DNA of 38,625 nt, from IMG/VR virus record IMGVR_UViG_3300017744_003660, positions 1 through 38,625 of that record; one strand, written 5' to 3'. Position numbers and translations under genes: made by a program. Below, piece by piece: positions 1 through 5,491 of the stretch. The notes beneath the pieces are model-generated. The model saw only the letters and a program-made list of their open reading frames with translations, did not search any database and was not told the DNA's origin. Positions within the stretch are counted from its first letter, which is position 1, and each line of letters begins with the position of its first letter. This DNA comes from a virus.

Positions 1-795
1 ATTTGCCTTGTCTCTAGCAGCAACGTAAGCCTTGTTTCTTGGGTCATTAGCGCCAGTTGGCTTGGCTGATGGTCGGTTGTTTCCACCGCCACCGGAACCA
101 CCACGACCGCCGCCACCGCCGCCACCATTTCCACCGCCGCCGTTGCCGCCGCCACCATTTCCACCGCCGCCGTTGCCGCCACCGTTGTTGGAGCTACTGT
201 CGTCTTTTTTATTTTTAGGAATCTTACTCACCATAAGATCCATGAAGGACTTCTTATCTTTCTCATTCTTAGCAGCAGCATCAGCTTTAGCTTTTGCTTG
301 GTTGGCTACATTTCTATCTTTGTTTGCAATATTATTTCTACCCTGTCTTTCAATATTACTGTTTTGAACTGATCTTCTGAAAGCGGAACTTCCACCACTA
401 CCAGTATCAACACCTTGCTGCTTTGCTTTTTCTGTACCACCACCTGCGGAAAACGCAGTCATATCAGTAACGCCAGGATTCTTACGTTTAAATTCCTTTG
501 CCTTGGCTGCGTATGCGGCATCATTTTTAGCTTTTGCTACTGCCTCTTTATCCTTTGCAGTCACTGGAAGTGGCTTACCATCAGGACCTTTCAATGCTTC
601 TCCAAGGTATGCTTCGCGGACCTCATCCCAAGTCATATCGCTTAGGTCAAGACCTTCTTCCTCAACCAAATGATGAGCAAATGCTTCAACTTCTTCCCAG
701 ATAGAATCAACACTCTCGGTTAGTTGTTGAGGTTGCTGAGGTTGTCCTACTTGAGTTAATGCTTCTTTGAGCTGAATATAAGAATTAAGGTCCAT
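1..795 (-). CDS. Gly-rich virion-type structural protein (C-terminus cut by window edge)
   Basis: The reading frame opens at ATG 795 and is still open at base 1, so at least 265 codons are visible and the C-terminus lies outside the window. The first ~60 residues hold a Gln/Pro patch and an acidic helical segment (SIWEEVEAFAHHL, then WDEVREAYLGEAL) of the kind found at the N-termini of cyanophage virion proteins. Next comes an Ala/Lys-rich, probably helical stretch, and from about residue 205 a run of Gly with interspersed Asn (GGGGN units). No enzymatic motif is seen. A late-type TATAAATA motif lies 26 bases upstream of the start, which fits a structural gene. I cannot assign a virion position. 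The low-complexity Gly tract could be a flexible linker. Confidence 0.7.
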   Translation of the reverse strand, partial: MDLNSYIQLKEALTQVGQPQQPQQLTESVDSIWEEVEAFAHHLVEEEGLDLSDMTWDEVREAYLGEALKGPDGKPLPVTAKDKEAVAKAKNDAAYAAKAKEFKRKNPGVTDMTAFSAGGGTEKAKQQGVDTGSGGSSAFRRSVQNSNIERQGRNNIANKDRNVANQAKAKADAAAKNEKDKKSFMDLMVSKIPKNKKDDSSSNNGGGNGGGGNGGGGNGGGGNGGGGGGGRGGSGGGGNNRPSAKPTGANDPRNKAYVAARDKAN

Positions 796-819
796 CGTAA
801 CAAAATAAATCCGTATGGT

Positions 820-1179
820 TTATTTATACTTGTAATTTATTAGCTTTCCTTCGCATATCCTAAGCTCACATATCACACCTTCCACATAACCATCTGCTTG
901 CATAGTATAATTATATATTTCTATCTTTCTCGTGAGGGTCATTGGATATAATTTACCCCTATTCTTAGTTTTTACTGTAGTATATCTTGCACCATCAAAT
1001 ACAAAGTCATATGTTCCCGAGTAATCTGCTCCCCATATCTGACCTGATGGATCAATCCAATAGAAGGACATTGTGCCACCCTCCCAGTAGTCATCAGTAA
1101 TATCCTTTGTCTGTGTTAGAACATTGGTGAGTTCTCCAATAGGAGCAGAGCATCTCACCTCATCAAACATCCCCATCAT
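820..1179 (-). CDS. Hypothetical phage protein (MGMFDEV-type N-terminus)
   Basis: About 119 residues starting MMGMFDEVRC. Function not recognised. The frame extends upstream only to a TTG at 1224. I prefer the ATG cluster at 1179/1176/1170 because GAGA lies about 6 bases upstream and because a start here gives a short overlap with the preceding small gene (stop at 1163). The body is rich in Tyr, Asp and Thr with beta-type alternation (FYWIDPSGQIW, YDFVFDGARYTTVKT). Two cysteines occur near the C-terminus and one near the N-terminus. No membrane segment or known catalytic motif was found. Its last codons contain the late promoter of the next gene. Confidence 0.55.
   Translation of the reverse strand: MMGMFDEVRCSAPIGELTNVLTQTKDITDDYWEGGTMSFYWIDPSGQIWGADYSGTYDFVFDGARYTTVKTKNRGKLYPMTLTRKIEIYNYTMQADGYVEGVICELRICEGKLINYKYK
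821..828 (-). promoter_or_regulatory. Late promoter motif TATAAATA
   Basis: TATAAATA on the minus strand, 26 bases before ATG 795, overlapping the last codons of the upstream gene (its TAA is inside the motif). It matches the T4-type late promoter element recognised by gp55-RNA polymerase in T4-like phages. There is no -35 box, as expected for this class. Confidence 0.65.
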
Positions 1180-1342
1180 TATTCTCGCGATTGTACCCAA
1201 GATCACATTGTTCGCCAGATGCAATATCCAGTTCCAATATGATTTCAGCTCTCTGTGTATAAGTTAGCATGGGGTGTACTAAAACACCCCTCTCCACGTG
1301 ATAAACCTGAGAGCAGGTCAGCAATGCTGCTAAAAGTATCAT
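1163..1342 (-). CDS. Small hydrophobic-N-terminus protein, 59 aa
   Basis: A 59-codon frame beginning ATGA-overlapped with the stop of the upstream gene (TGA at 1339-1341, ATG at 1342-1340). AGAGAA sits about 9 bases before the ATG. The N-terminus MILLAALLTC is hydrophobic with Cys at position 10, then a polar acidic tail ending GENNDGDV-like residues (NRENNDGDV). The Cys context (LLTC) is only loosely lipobox-like, and the leader is short with no basic residue, so lipoprotein status is doubtful. It overlaps the start of the following gene in another frame. Translational coupling on both sides is the main support. No homologue recognised. Confidence 0.45.
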   Translation of the reverse strand: MILLAALLTCSQVYHVERGVLVHPMLTYTQRAEIILELDIASGEQCDLGYNRENNDGDV

Positions 1343-1593
1343 TGTTCATTCTCTTGATGTTCTCTGATTATAGCTTGGAGTTCTTGATCCTGCTGTAGTT
1401 TCTTAAGAACTCTTTTCATTCGCCACTTCATCAACCATAGGTCAGGCTTCATCTTAAGAAGAAGCCACTGCCTACGCAGCCCAATAGTCAATGCTTTAAA
1501 CTGTAGCCCTAACCAAGGAGCCACATTAACATCCATAATAGCAATAACTACAATGAGAACTAGTGCAGCGTCAAAATAATAAATTGGATTCAT
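1339..1593 (-). CDS. Small single-TM membrane protein, 84 aa
   Basis: 84 residues starting MNPIYYFD. Residues ~9-30 form one hydrophobic segment (ALVLIVVIAIMDVNVAPWL), followed by a strongly basic amphipathic region (many Arg/Lys and Trp) and an acidic/Gln-rich end. The positive-inside rule predicts N-out/C-in, so the basic tail would sit in the cytoplasm. It overlaps the upstream gene by ATGA and the downstream one by ATGA, so the three small genes at 1769-1163 form a translationally coupled set. Proteins of this type are common hypothetical proteins in T4-like cyanophages. I know of no assigned function. Confidence 0.65.
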   Translation of the reverse strand: MNPIYYFDAALVLIVVIAIMDVNVAPWLGLQFKALTIGLRRQWLLLKMKPDLWLMKWRMKRVLKKLQQDQELQAIIREHQENEQ

Positions 1594-1769
1594 AATAAAA
1601 TAGTTTCTAATTCACAAGTCAATTCATACATCTTAGCTAGGCTAATGTTTCCCTCACCATCCCGACACTCCATTGCAGCACACCTAATAGCGGCAGCAAT
1701 GGCTTCAGGAGTGATACTCATACCAGCCTGAGTAACGGCATCATAAACACGTGAAGCAGATTCAGACAT
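1590..1769 (-). CDS. Hypothetical small protein, 59 aa
   Basis: 59 codons from ATG 1769 to TGA 1590, the stop overlapping the ATG of the next gene (ATGA). The protein starts MSESASRVYDAV and is predicted mostly helical, with three Cys. There is no transmembrane segment. A CTAAATA late-type motif lies 22 bases upstream of the start. No family recognised. Support comes from the promoter, the coupled stop/start and the absence of any other gene in this stretch. Confidence 0.6.
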   Translation of the reverse strand: MSESASRVYDAVTQAGMSITPEAIAAAIRCAAMECRDGEGNISLAKMYELTCELETILL

Positions 1770-1790
1770 GATGATACAGGCTGTTATATC

Positions 1791-1797
1791 TATTTAG
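1791..1797 (-). promoter_or_regulatory. Late promoter motif CTAAATA
   Basis: CTAAATAG on the minus strand, 22 bases before ATG 1769 and overlapping the TAA of the upstream gene. It is the C-for-TA variant of the late element seen repeatedly in this window. Confidence 0.5.
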
Positions 1798-2288
1798 GTG
1801 AGATTGAGTGCATCGTAAATATATTCTCTTCCCCGATCAATCCAATACTCTGTGAAGACATCGCCAAAATGTTCTGTTAAGAAAGCAAACTTTTCATCAA
1901 TAATTTCTTTACCTAGGACGTGGAAGTGTGCTGTGGAGAGTGCAAAGAACTCATCATAAGCATTAATGTCTCTTGTCTTCATCTTCTGGTATAGGTTCCT
2001 AGCTTCGTCCATAAGGGGGATTGCTTCTTCGGGCATATAGATTACCTCCCCTGTTGGTAGAGGCAGCTTCTTGCTCTTTATAGCACTCATAGAGATCTTC
2101 ATACACTCACGAGTCTGCTCTACTGATAGTGCGTTAGGGCTTTCTCCACGGAAACCATACTGAACGCAACCATTAGTACATTCCATCACACGGATAATAG
2201 CAGTGGCGTCTAGCACTTCGGGCGTACAGTCTGACCAAATCTTAAACCACTTATCATAAAATCCAGGATGTTCGTTATGTGTAATCAT
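1794..2288 (-). CDS. Hypothetical soluble protein, 164 aa
   Basis: 164 residues starting MITHNEHPGFYDKWF. Function not recognised. The middle contains three Cys in a short span (MECTNGCVQYGF, then TRECMKIS). The C-terminal half is helical and acidic (DEFFALSTAHFHVLG, FLTEHFGDVFTEYW). No signal peptide or membrane helix. It follows the protease gene, separated by a GC-rich hairpin 6-9 bases before its ATG, and it has no clear Shine-Dalgarno sequence. It could be expressed by read-through from the protease gene. Confidence 0.6.
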   Translation of the reverse strand: MITHNEHPGFYDKWFKIWSDCTPEVLDATAIIRVMECTNGCVQYGFRGESPNALSVEQTRECMKISMSAIKSKKLPLPTGEVIYMPEEAIPLMDEARNLYQKMKTRDINAYDEFFALSTAHFHVLGKEIIDEKFAFLTEHFGDVFTEYWIDRGREYIYDALNLT

Positions 2289-2294
2289 TATAAA

Positions 2295-2311
2295 GGGGGC
2301 ATTTAGCCCCC
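2295..2311 (-). terminator. GC-rich hairpin between protease and next gene
   Basis: Minus-strand GGGGGC, loop TAAAT, GCCCCC: a perfect 6-bp stem, followed by TTTATAATG where ATG is the next start. The T-run is only three, so it is a weak terminator at best. It could instead modulate initiation of the 164-aa gene, whose start lies directly after the stem. Confidence 0.45.
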
Positions 2312-2321
2312 CTACTATAAC

Positions 2322-3647
2322 CTACTTTGCTGTATTTGCCAATAGGACTCTAATTTGATCTGGTTTCAAGGATGGATCAGCCTGAAGTAATATCGCAACT
2401 GCTGCTGCGATTAGTGGGCAAGCCATAGAGGTACCACTCTTTGTGCCTATCAGATTACCTGGTAAGGTTGACCAAATTGTTTTGCCAGATGTAGTCACAT
2501 ATAGCAGCTCTTTAGTGCCATCATTATCCCAGTCCACTGGTTCACCCGCTCTATTTGAGAATGATGTCATATTACCAGCCTCATCAATTGCTCCAACAAC
2601 AATACCATACTCGGATGCATATGATCCAGGTGCCTCAGGACTTGAAGCCGCAATTGGATCAGTATCAAAGGCATTTCCAGCAGCCATTACGCAGATGACG
2701 TCATTGTCATTTGCATACTTAATAGCATCTCTAATTATTTGAGGTGGAACATAACCACCACCAAGAGACATATTAATTACGTTGGCACCATTATCAACTG
2801 CATAATAGATACCTTGAGCTAGATTCAAGTATGATCCACCCTGATCAGTTCCGGGAAGAATTTTGATTGGCATGATTTGTGTATTAAATGCTGCACCAAC
2901 AATGCCAATACCATTATCCTCAGCAGAGACAGTACCCGCTACGTGAGTACCATGACCATCCAAGTCCTCTAGGGAGTTATCATTATTTACAAAGTCCCAG
3001 CCATTGACGTCATCAATGAAACCATTCAAATCATCATCAATACCATTGTTGGGAATTTCTCCAATATTGATCCAGATGTTATCATCTAATTCAATATGAG
3101 TAATGTCTACACCAGTATCAAGTACAGCAACAATTATACCAGCACCAGTCAATCCAACAGACCAAGCTTCGGGGGCACCAATAGCATCTAGATTGTACAT
3201 ATTTGTGCCGGGGGCAAAGTCAAAAGCAACTGGAGGTTGTTGTGGTATGTCCACATTTGCCAAATCCTCAAGAGCAAATTTAACTGAAGCCTCACCAAAG
3301 CCATCAATAATGTTGTAATCTCCTGTAATATTGCTTAGGTTAGGTTGATATACTGGTGCCGGAGAGTCATCCAATCCCTCAGGTGGGAACGCATATGTAT
3401 AGAGAGATTCGTAATCACGTAATTCTGCCGCGACTAACCATTGACCCTTAGTACCTGAAAGAGGTCCTTCATATATCAAGTAACCATCTGAATTGGTACG
3501 CTTAACTTTAAATTTACCACGATACTGGTAGCTTCCTACCATTGTAATAACATAGTCTGAATTATCTCTTACTACTCTGATGTAGTCTTTACCATCGCCA
3601 TACTCGGCAAATAGTGCTTCTATCTGTTGCTTTGGAGTAAGATCCAT
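2322..3647 (-). CDS. Subtilisin-family (S8) serine protease
   Basis: A 441-aa peptidase S8 protein. The catalytic triad is visible: Asp177 in VAVLDTG, His232 in GHGTHVAGT, Ser407 in GTSMACP, plus oxyanion Asn325 in AAGN. Residues ~200-225 are an Asp/Asn-rich insertion (GIDDDLNGFIDDVNGWDF) typical of calcium-binding loops in subtilases. Residues 1-145 form an extra N-terminal region without recognised homology; it has no Sec signal, so the enzyme is either cytoplasmic or carried in the virion. The start is well supported by AAGGA 7 bases upstream, with a late TATAAATA motif 47 bases upstream. It lies among virion-type genes, which suggests roles in prohead or fibre processing or in digesting host surface protein. 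The substrate is unknown. Confidence 0.9.
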   Translation of the reverse strand: MDLTPKQQIEALFAEYGDGKDYIRVVRDNSDYVITMVGSYQYRGKFKVKRTNSDGYLIYEGPLSGTKGQWLVAAELRDYESLYTYAFPPEGLDDSPAPVYQPNLSNITGDYNIIDGFGEASVKFALEDLANVDIPQQPPVAFDFAPGTNMYNLDAIGAPEAWSVGLTGAGIIVAVLDTGVDITHIELDDNIWINIGEIPNNGIDDDLNGFIDDVNGWDFVNNDNSLEDLDGHGTHVAGTVSAEDNGIGIVGAAFNTQIMPIKILPGTDQGGSYLNLAQGIYYAVDNGANVINMSLGGGYVPPQIIRDAIKYANDNDVICVMAAGNAFDTDPIAASSPEAPGSYASEYGIVVGAIDEAGNMTSFSNRAGEPVDWDNDGTKELLYVTTSGKTIWSTLPGNLIGTKSGTSMACPLIAAAVAILLQADPSLKPDQIRVLLANTAK

Positions 3648-3693
3648 TCGTATCCTTTTATTATTTTATCATAATAAAAAAAGATCATATTAA

Positions 3694-3701
3694 TATTTAT
3701 A
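3694..3701 (-). promoter_or_regulatory. Late promoter motif TATAAATA before the protease gene
   Basis: TATAAATA 47 bases upstream of ATG 3647 and directly downstream of the terminator at 3718-3745, so the protease gene has its own late start. Confidence 0.6.
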
Positions 3702-3717
3702 AAAAAATATCACCCAT

Positions 3718-3745
3718 AAAAAAACCACCCCCCGTAGGAGGTGGT
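3718..3745 (-). terminator. Rho-independent terminator with C(UACG)G tetraloop, copy 1
   Basis: Minus-strand ACCACCTCC, loop TACG, GGGGGTGGT: a 9-bp stem with one T-G pair, capped by a UNCG-class tetraloop and followed by T7. It is almost identical to the terminator at 4246-4272. Confidence 0.85.
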
Positions 3746-3786
3746 GGACAGTTTATAAAGTGATCAGATGACTCTGGTCTTTTCGG
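3718..3786 (-). repeat. Direct repeat copy 1: terminator plus 3' end of glycosyltransferase gene
   Basis: About 68 bases nearly identical to 4246-4314. The first 31 bases after the A-run match exactly, and the next ~35 differ at a handful of positions and one indel. The copy at 4246-4314 contains the true last codons (KTRVI, stop) of the glycosyltransferase gene; this copy carries the same codons without the gene. Confidence 0.8.
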
Positions 3787-3796
3787 ATTTTGCCAT
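3764..3796 (-). pseudogene. Ten-codon remnant MAKSEKTRVI of a duplicated glycosyltransferase gene
   Basis: ATG 3796 to TGA 3764 encodes MAKSEKTRVI. The intact glycosyltransferase at 4292-5059 starts MAKG and ends HEKTRVI, so this mini-frame looks like the two ends of that gene joined after an internal deletion, still followed by the duplicated terminator. That reading is inference. The 3' end and terminator homology is seen directly, while the MAK match at the 5' end is only three codons and could be chance. Confidence 0.5.
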
Positions 3797-3802
3797 AGTA
3801 GA

Positions 3803-4183
3803 TCAGTTCTGAATGTCGAATGTGGGAACAGGTGCTCCTCCGTTACTGGGGACCATATATACAGTTCGGTTGGAATCTTTCTCACCTTCAGTGATCCATA
3901 GATACTGGAGGTAGGCAGGATTATCCTTCAAACTCTCACCAATAATAGAGTTTGCTTCAGCGACACCGCGAGCACGGATAACTTCTGCCTCGGCAAGTTG
4001 TTCTGCTGAATCCTTCTTTGCTTGTGCCTCAAGAACAGCAACTTGTCGTGTGTATTCTGCTTCCTGAAGCTGTGCCTTACCAGAAAGTCCTCGTGCCCAA
4101 ACACCATAAATGGGTCCAACACCGGCAGTGATGATAGCGATAGAGGAAATAACTGATACGCTAATGATGAGCACATTACGCAT
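3803..4183 (-). CDS. SPFH/prohibitin-like membrane-anchored small protein
   Basis: About 126 residues. One N-terminal transmembrane segment (VLIISVSVISSIAIITAG) is followed by a long Ala/Glu/Arg-rich helix (AVLEAQAKKDSAEQL, AEAEVIRARGVAEAN) and a short C-terminal tail. The helix pattern EAxVIRARGVAEAN resembles the coiled-coil end of SPFH/stomatin/HflC proteins; the globular SPFH domain itself is missing. Such truncated proteins recur in T4-like cyanophages. An upstream in-frame ATG exists at 4207, but AGAAG lies about 8 bases before ATG 4183, so I prefer that. The gene sits between the two duplicated terminators and so is isolated transcriptionally; a possible -10 (TATACT, ~4236-4241) follows the upstream terminator. 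The function may be membrane scaffolding, but this is not established. Confidence 0.7.
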   Translation of the reverse strand: MRNVLIISVSVISSIAIITAGVGPIYGVWARGLSGKAQLQEAEYTRQVAVLEAQAKKDSAEQLAEAEVIRARGVAEANSIIGESLKDNPAYLQYLWITEGEKDSNRTVYMVPSNGGAPVPTFDIQN

Positions 4184-4245
4184 TGTATTGTCTTCTTTGT
4201 ATGCCATAGATTTGTGTTTGATTGATTACTTTGTAAGTATACATT

Positions 4246-4272
4246 AAAAAACCACCCCCCGTAGGAGGTGGT
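4246..4272 (-). terminator. Rho-independent terminator with C(UACG)G tetraloop, copy 2
   Basis: The same 9-bp stem and TACG loop as copy 1, followed by T6, 20 bases beyond the stop of the glycosyltransferase gene. It ends the transcription unit coming from the fibre region. Confidence 0.85.
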
Positions 4273-4314
4273 GGACAGTTTAGGAAGTGGATCAGATGAC
4301 TCGGGTCTTTTCGT
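4246..4314 (-). repeat. Direct repeat copy 2: native terminator and 3' end of glycosyltransferase
   Basis: Partner of 3718-3786. It includes the genuine terminal codons of the gene at 4292-5059, so it is probably the parental copy. Confidence 0.8.
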
Positions 4315-5059
4315 GTCCTACGCGGATGCGAGGATCACACCAGATCTCAAAGCCAGCAGCGATAGCATCTAGACAGAAGCTAACATCTTCACCACACATA
4401 TCTTGTACATTACCTGAATCAAAGATTTGCATCTTGGGAGCGAACCAGGGGTACTTCATCTCGGGGTGCTCAAACACACCGTTCTTAAGTAGGATCCAAC
4501 CGAAGCCAGCATAGTCAACAGTGAAAGGCTTCTTACGCTTTTGGATGCCTTCAACCATTTCGTGGTTCATAACACCACCATTCTTGGCAAAGTCATCTTC
4601 TTCTAGCCAGTGAGCTACAGAAGTGGTACGACCATCTTCAGTAGAGTACCAACCAGTAGCAATGTCTGTATCCATAAGGACTAGTTGGAGAAGCTTCTGG
4701 GTATTGAATACGATGTCGCTATCAATCCAAAGCTGGTAGTCATAATGTAGCTTACCGTTCCATGGAATCTGATCAGGTCCACGTAGTACATTAGCGCCGA
4801 GGCACTTACAACGTGCGAAGTTAACCATTGAACTGTAATCTTGAGAGATCTGAATAGATGCTCCCATTTGAACTAGGTCAAAACACATTTGAACAAAGTT
4901 CTTTAGATAGACGTAGCTTACGCCACGACCAGGAAGACAGAAGACAATGCTTTTACCTTTGAGCATCTCCTTTGCTTTTGCGTAATCCCACTCTTCTGCT
5001 TGATTAGCAACCTTACCCTTGGGTGGTTCTTTTGCCTTTACCGTAAATCCTTTAGCCAT
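4292..5059 (-). CDS. GT-A fold glycosyltransferase (family 2-like), 255 aa
   Basis: A nucleotide-sugar-dependent glycosyltransferase candidate. Residues ~35-75 carry the N-terminal nucleotide-binding strand and helix (SIVFCLPGRGVSYVYLKNF). The metal-binding DxD is in LWIDSDIVF (~residues 111-119). A C-terminal segment GEDVSFCLDAIAAGF with a following His (VGHEKT) matches the acceptor/catalytic ED...H arrangement of GT-A enzymes. The first ~30 residues are Lys/Glu rich. Proteins like this are frequent in T4-like cyanophages. It lies directly downstream of the largest Gly-Pro-Pro fibre block, so the fibre region is flanked by glycosyltransferases on both sides. Its acceptor is unknown. Confidence 0.8.
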   Translation of the reverse strand: MAKGFTVKAKEPPKGKVANQAEEWDYAKAKEMLKGKSIVFCLPGRGVSYVYLKNFVQMCFDLVQMGASIQISQDYSSMVNFARCKCLGANVLRGPDQIPWNGKLHYDYQLWIDSDIVFNTQKLLQLVLMDTDIATGWYSTEDGRTTSVAHWLEEDDFAKNGGVMNHEMVEGIQKRKKPFTVDYAGFGWILLKNGVFEHPEMKYPWFAPKMQIFDSGNVQDMCGEDVSFCLDAIAAGFEIWCDPRIRVGHEKTRVI

Positions 5060-5105
5060 AATATTCTTTAATAATGAAACGTTTCAATTCATACTAGTAC
5101 TGTAG

Positions 5106-5291
5106 TTAGTACGAAGCATCTGTATAAGTAGGTGCTTCACACTCTACATATTCAAGTTTAGCATCTTTGGTGTGATTGGTCAACTCCAAATATGTTTTAA
5201 TGCCAACCATTTCTTTTTTGAATTCAGCTTCACATAAGCAAGACCGAATACAAGTATTATTGACATAGATGTGATAGATTTTGTCAGTCAT
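5106..5291 (-). CDS. Hypothetical small protein, 61 aa
   Basis: 61 residues starting MTDKIYHIYVNNTCI. The start overlaps the stop of the AbrB-like gene by ATGA. It has two beta-type segments (IYHIYVNNTC and LEYVECEA) around a helical centre, and four Cys. This style of short protein (MxxxIYxIYVNxxCxxxxL) is common in cyanophages. Function unknown. It is coupled to the AbrB-like gene. Confidence 0.6.
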   Translation of the reverse strand: MTDKIYHIYVNNTCIRSCLCEAEFKKEMVGIKTYLELTNHTKDAKLEYVECEAPTYTDASY

Positions 5292-5458
5292 TTTGTTAGT
5301 TCACGGAGAAATACTTCATCTCCCTCTATGACCCATTCTAATTCAGTTCCTTCATACCAACAAAATTCATTAAGAATTGCAGGTGGAAGTTGAACGATAA
5401 GGTCACCCGAGGAAACATCTTCTTGTAACTCAACGACAAATCGTTTGTCCTTGTTCAT
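5288..5458 (-). CDS. AbrB/SpoVT-like (MazE-type) small DNA-binding-fold protein, 56 aa
   Basis: 56 residues starting MNKDKRFVVELQED. The core SGDLIVQLPPAILNEF, then WYEGTELEWVIEGDEVFL, matches the swapped-hairpin AbrB/SpoVT pattern (strand, LPxxIL helix, GxxLEW, GDxVxLR). By family knowledge such proteins are transcriptional regulators or antitoxins; no toxin partner is visible next door, as the coupled downstream gene is a 61-aa protein of unknown type. The stop overlaps the next start (ATGA). It lies just downstream of the big fibre gene, with a possible TATACT -10 in the gap. The fold assignment is by pattern only. Confidence 0.6.
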   Translation of the reverse strand: MNKDKRFVVELQEDVSSGDLIVQLPPAILNEFCWYEGTELEWVIEGDEVFLRELTK

Positions 5459-5491
5459 TCTATTTTATCTATTCTATTAGAGTATATAGTC

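Noticed and set aside
32-367. Plus-strand Pro-rich 111-codon frame at the left edge
   Set aside because: It is the antisense of GGN Gly codons of the Gly-rich protein at 1-795; no ribosome binding site or promoter on that strand.
1163-1593. Inner/outer spanin pair
   Set aside because: The 84-aa protein has basic residues after its TM segment, predicting the tail inside the cell, and the partner's leader is too short and lacks a good lipobox. Kept only as hypothetical genes.
3697-3885. 62-codon minus-strand frame across the first terminator
   Set aside because: It runs through the terminator stem and overlaps the end of the SPFH-like gene in another frame; no ribosome binding site or domain.
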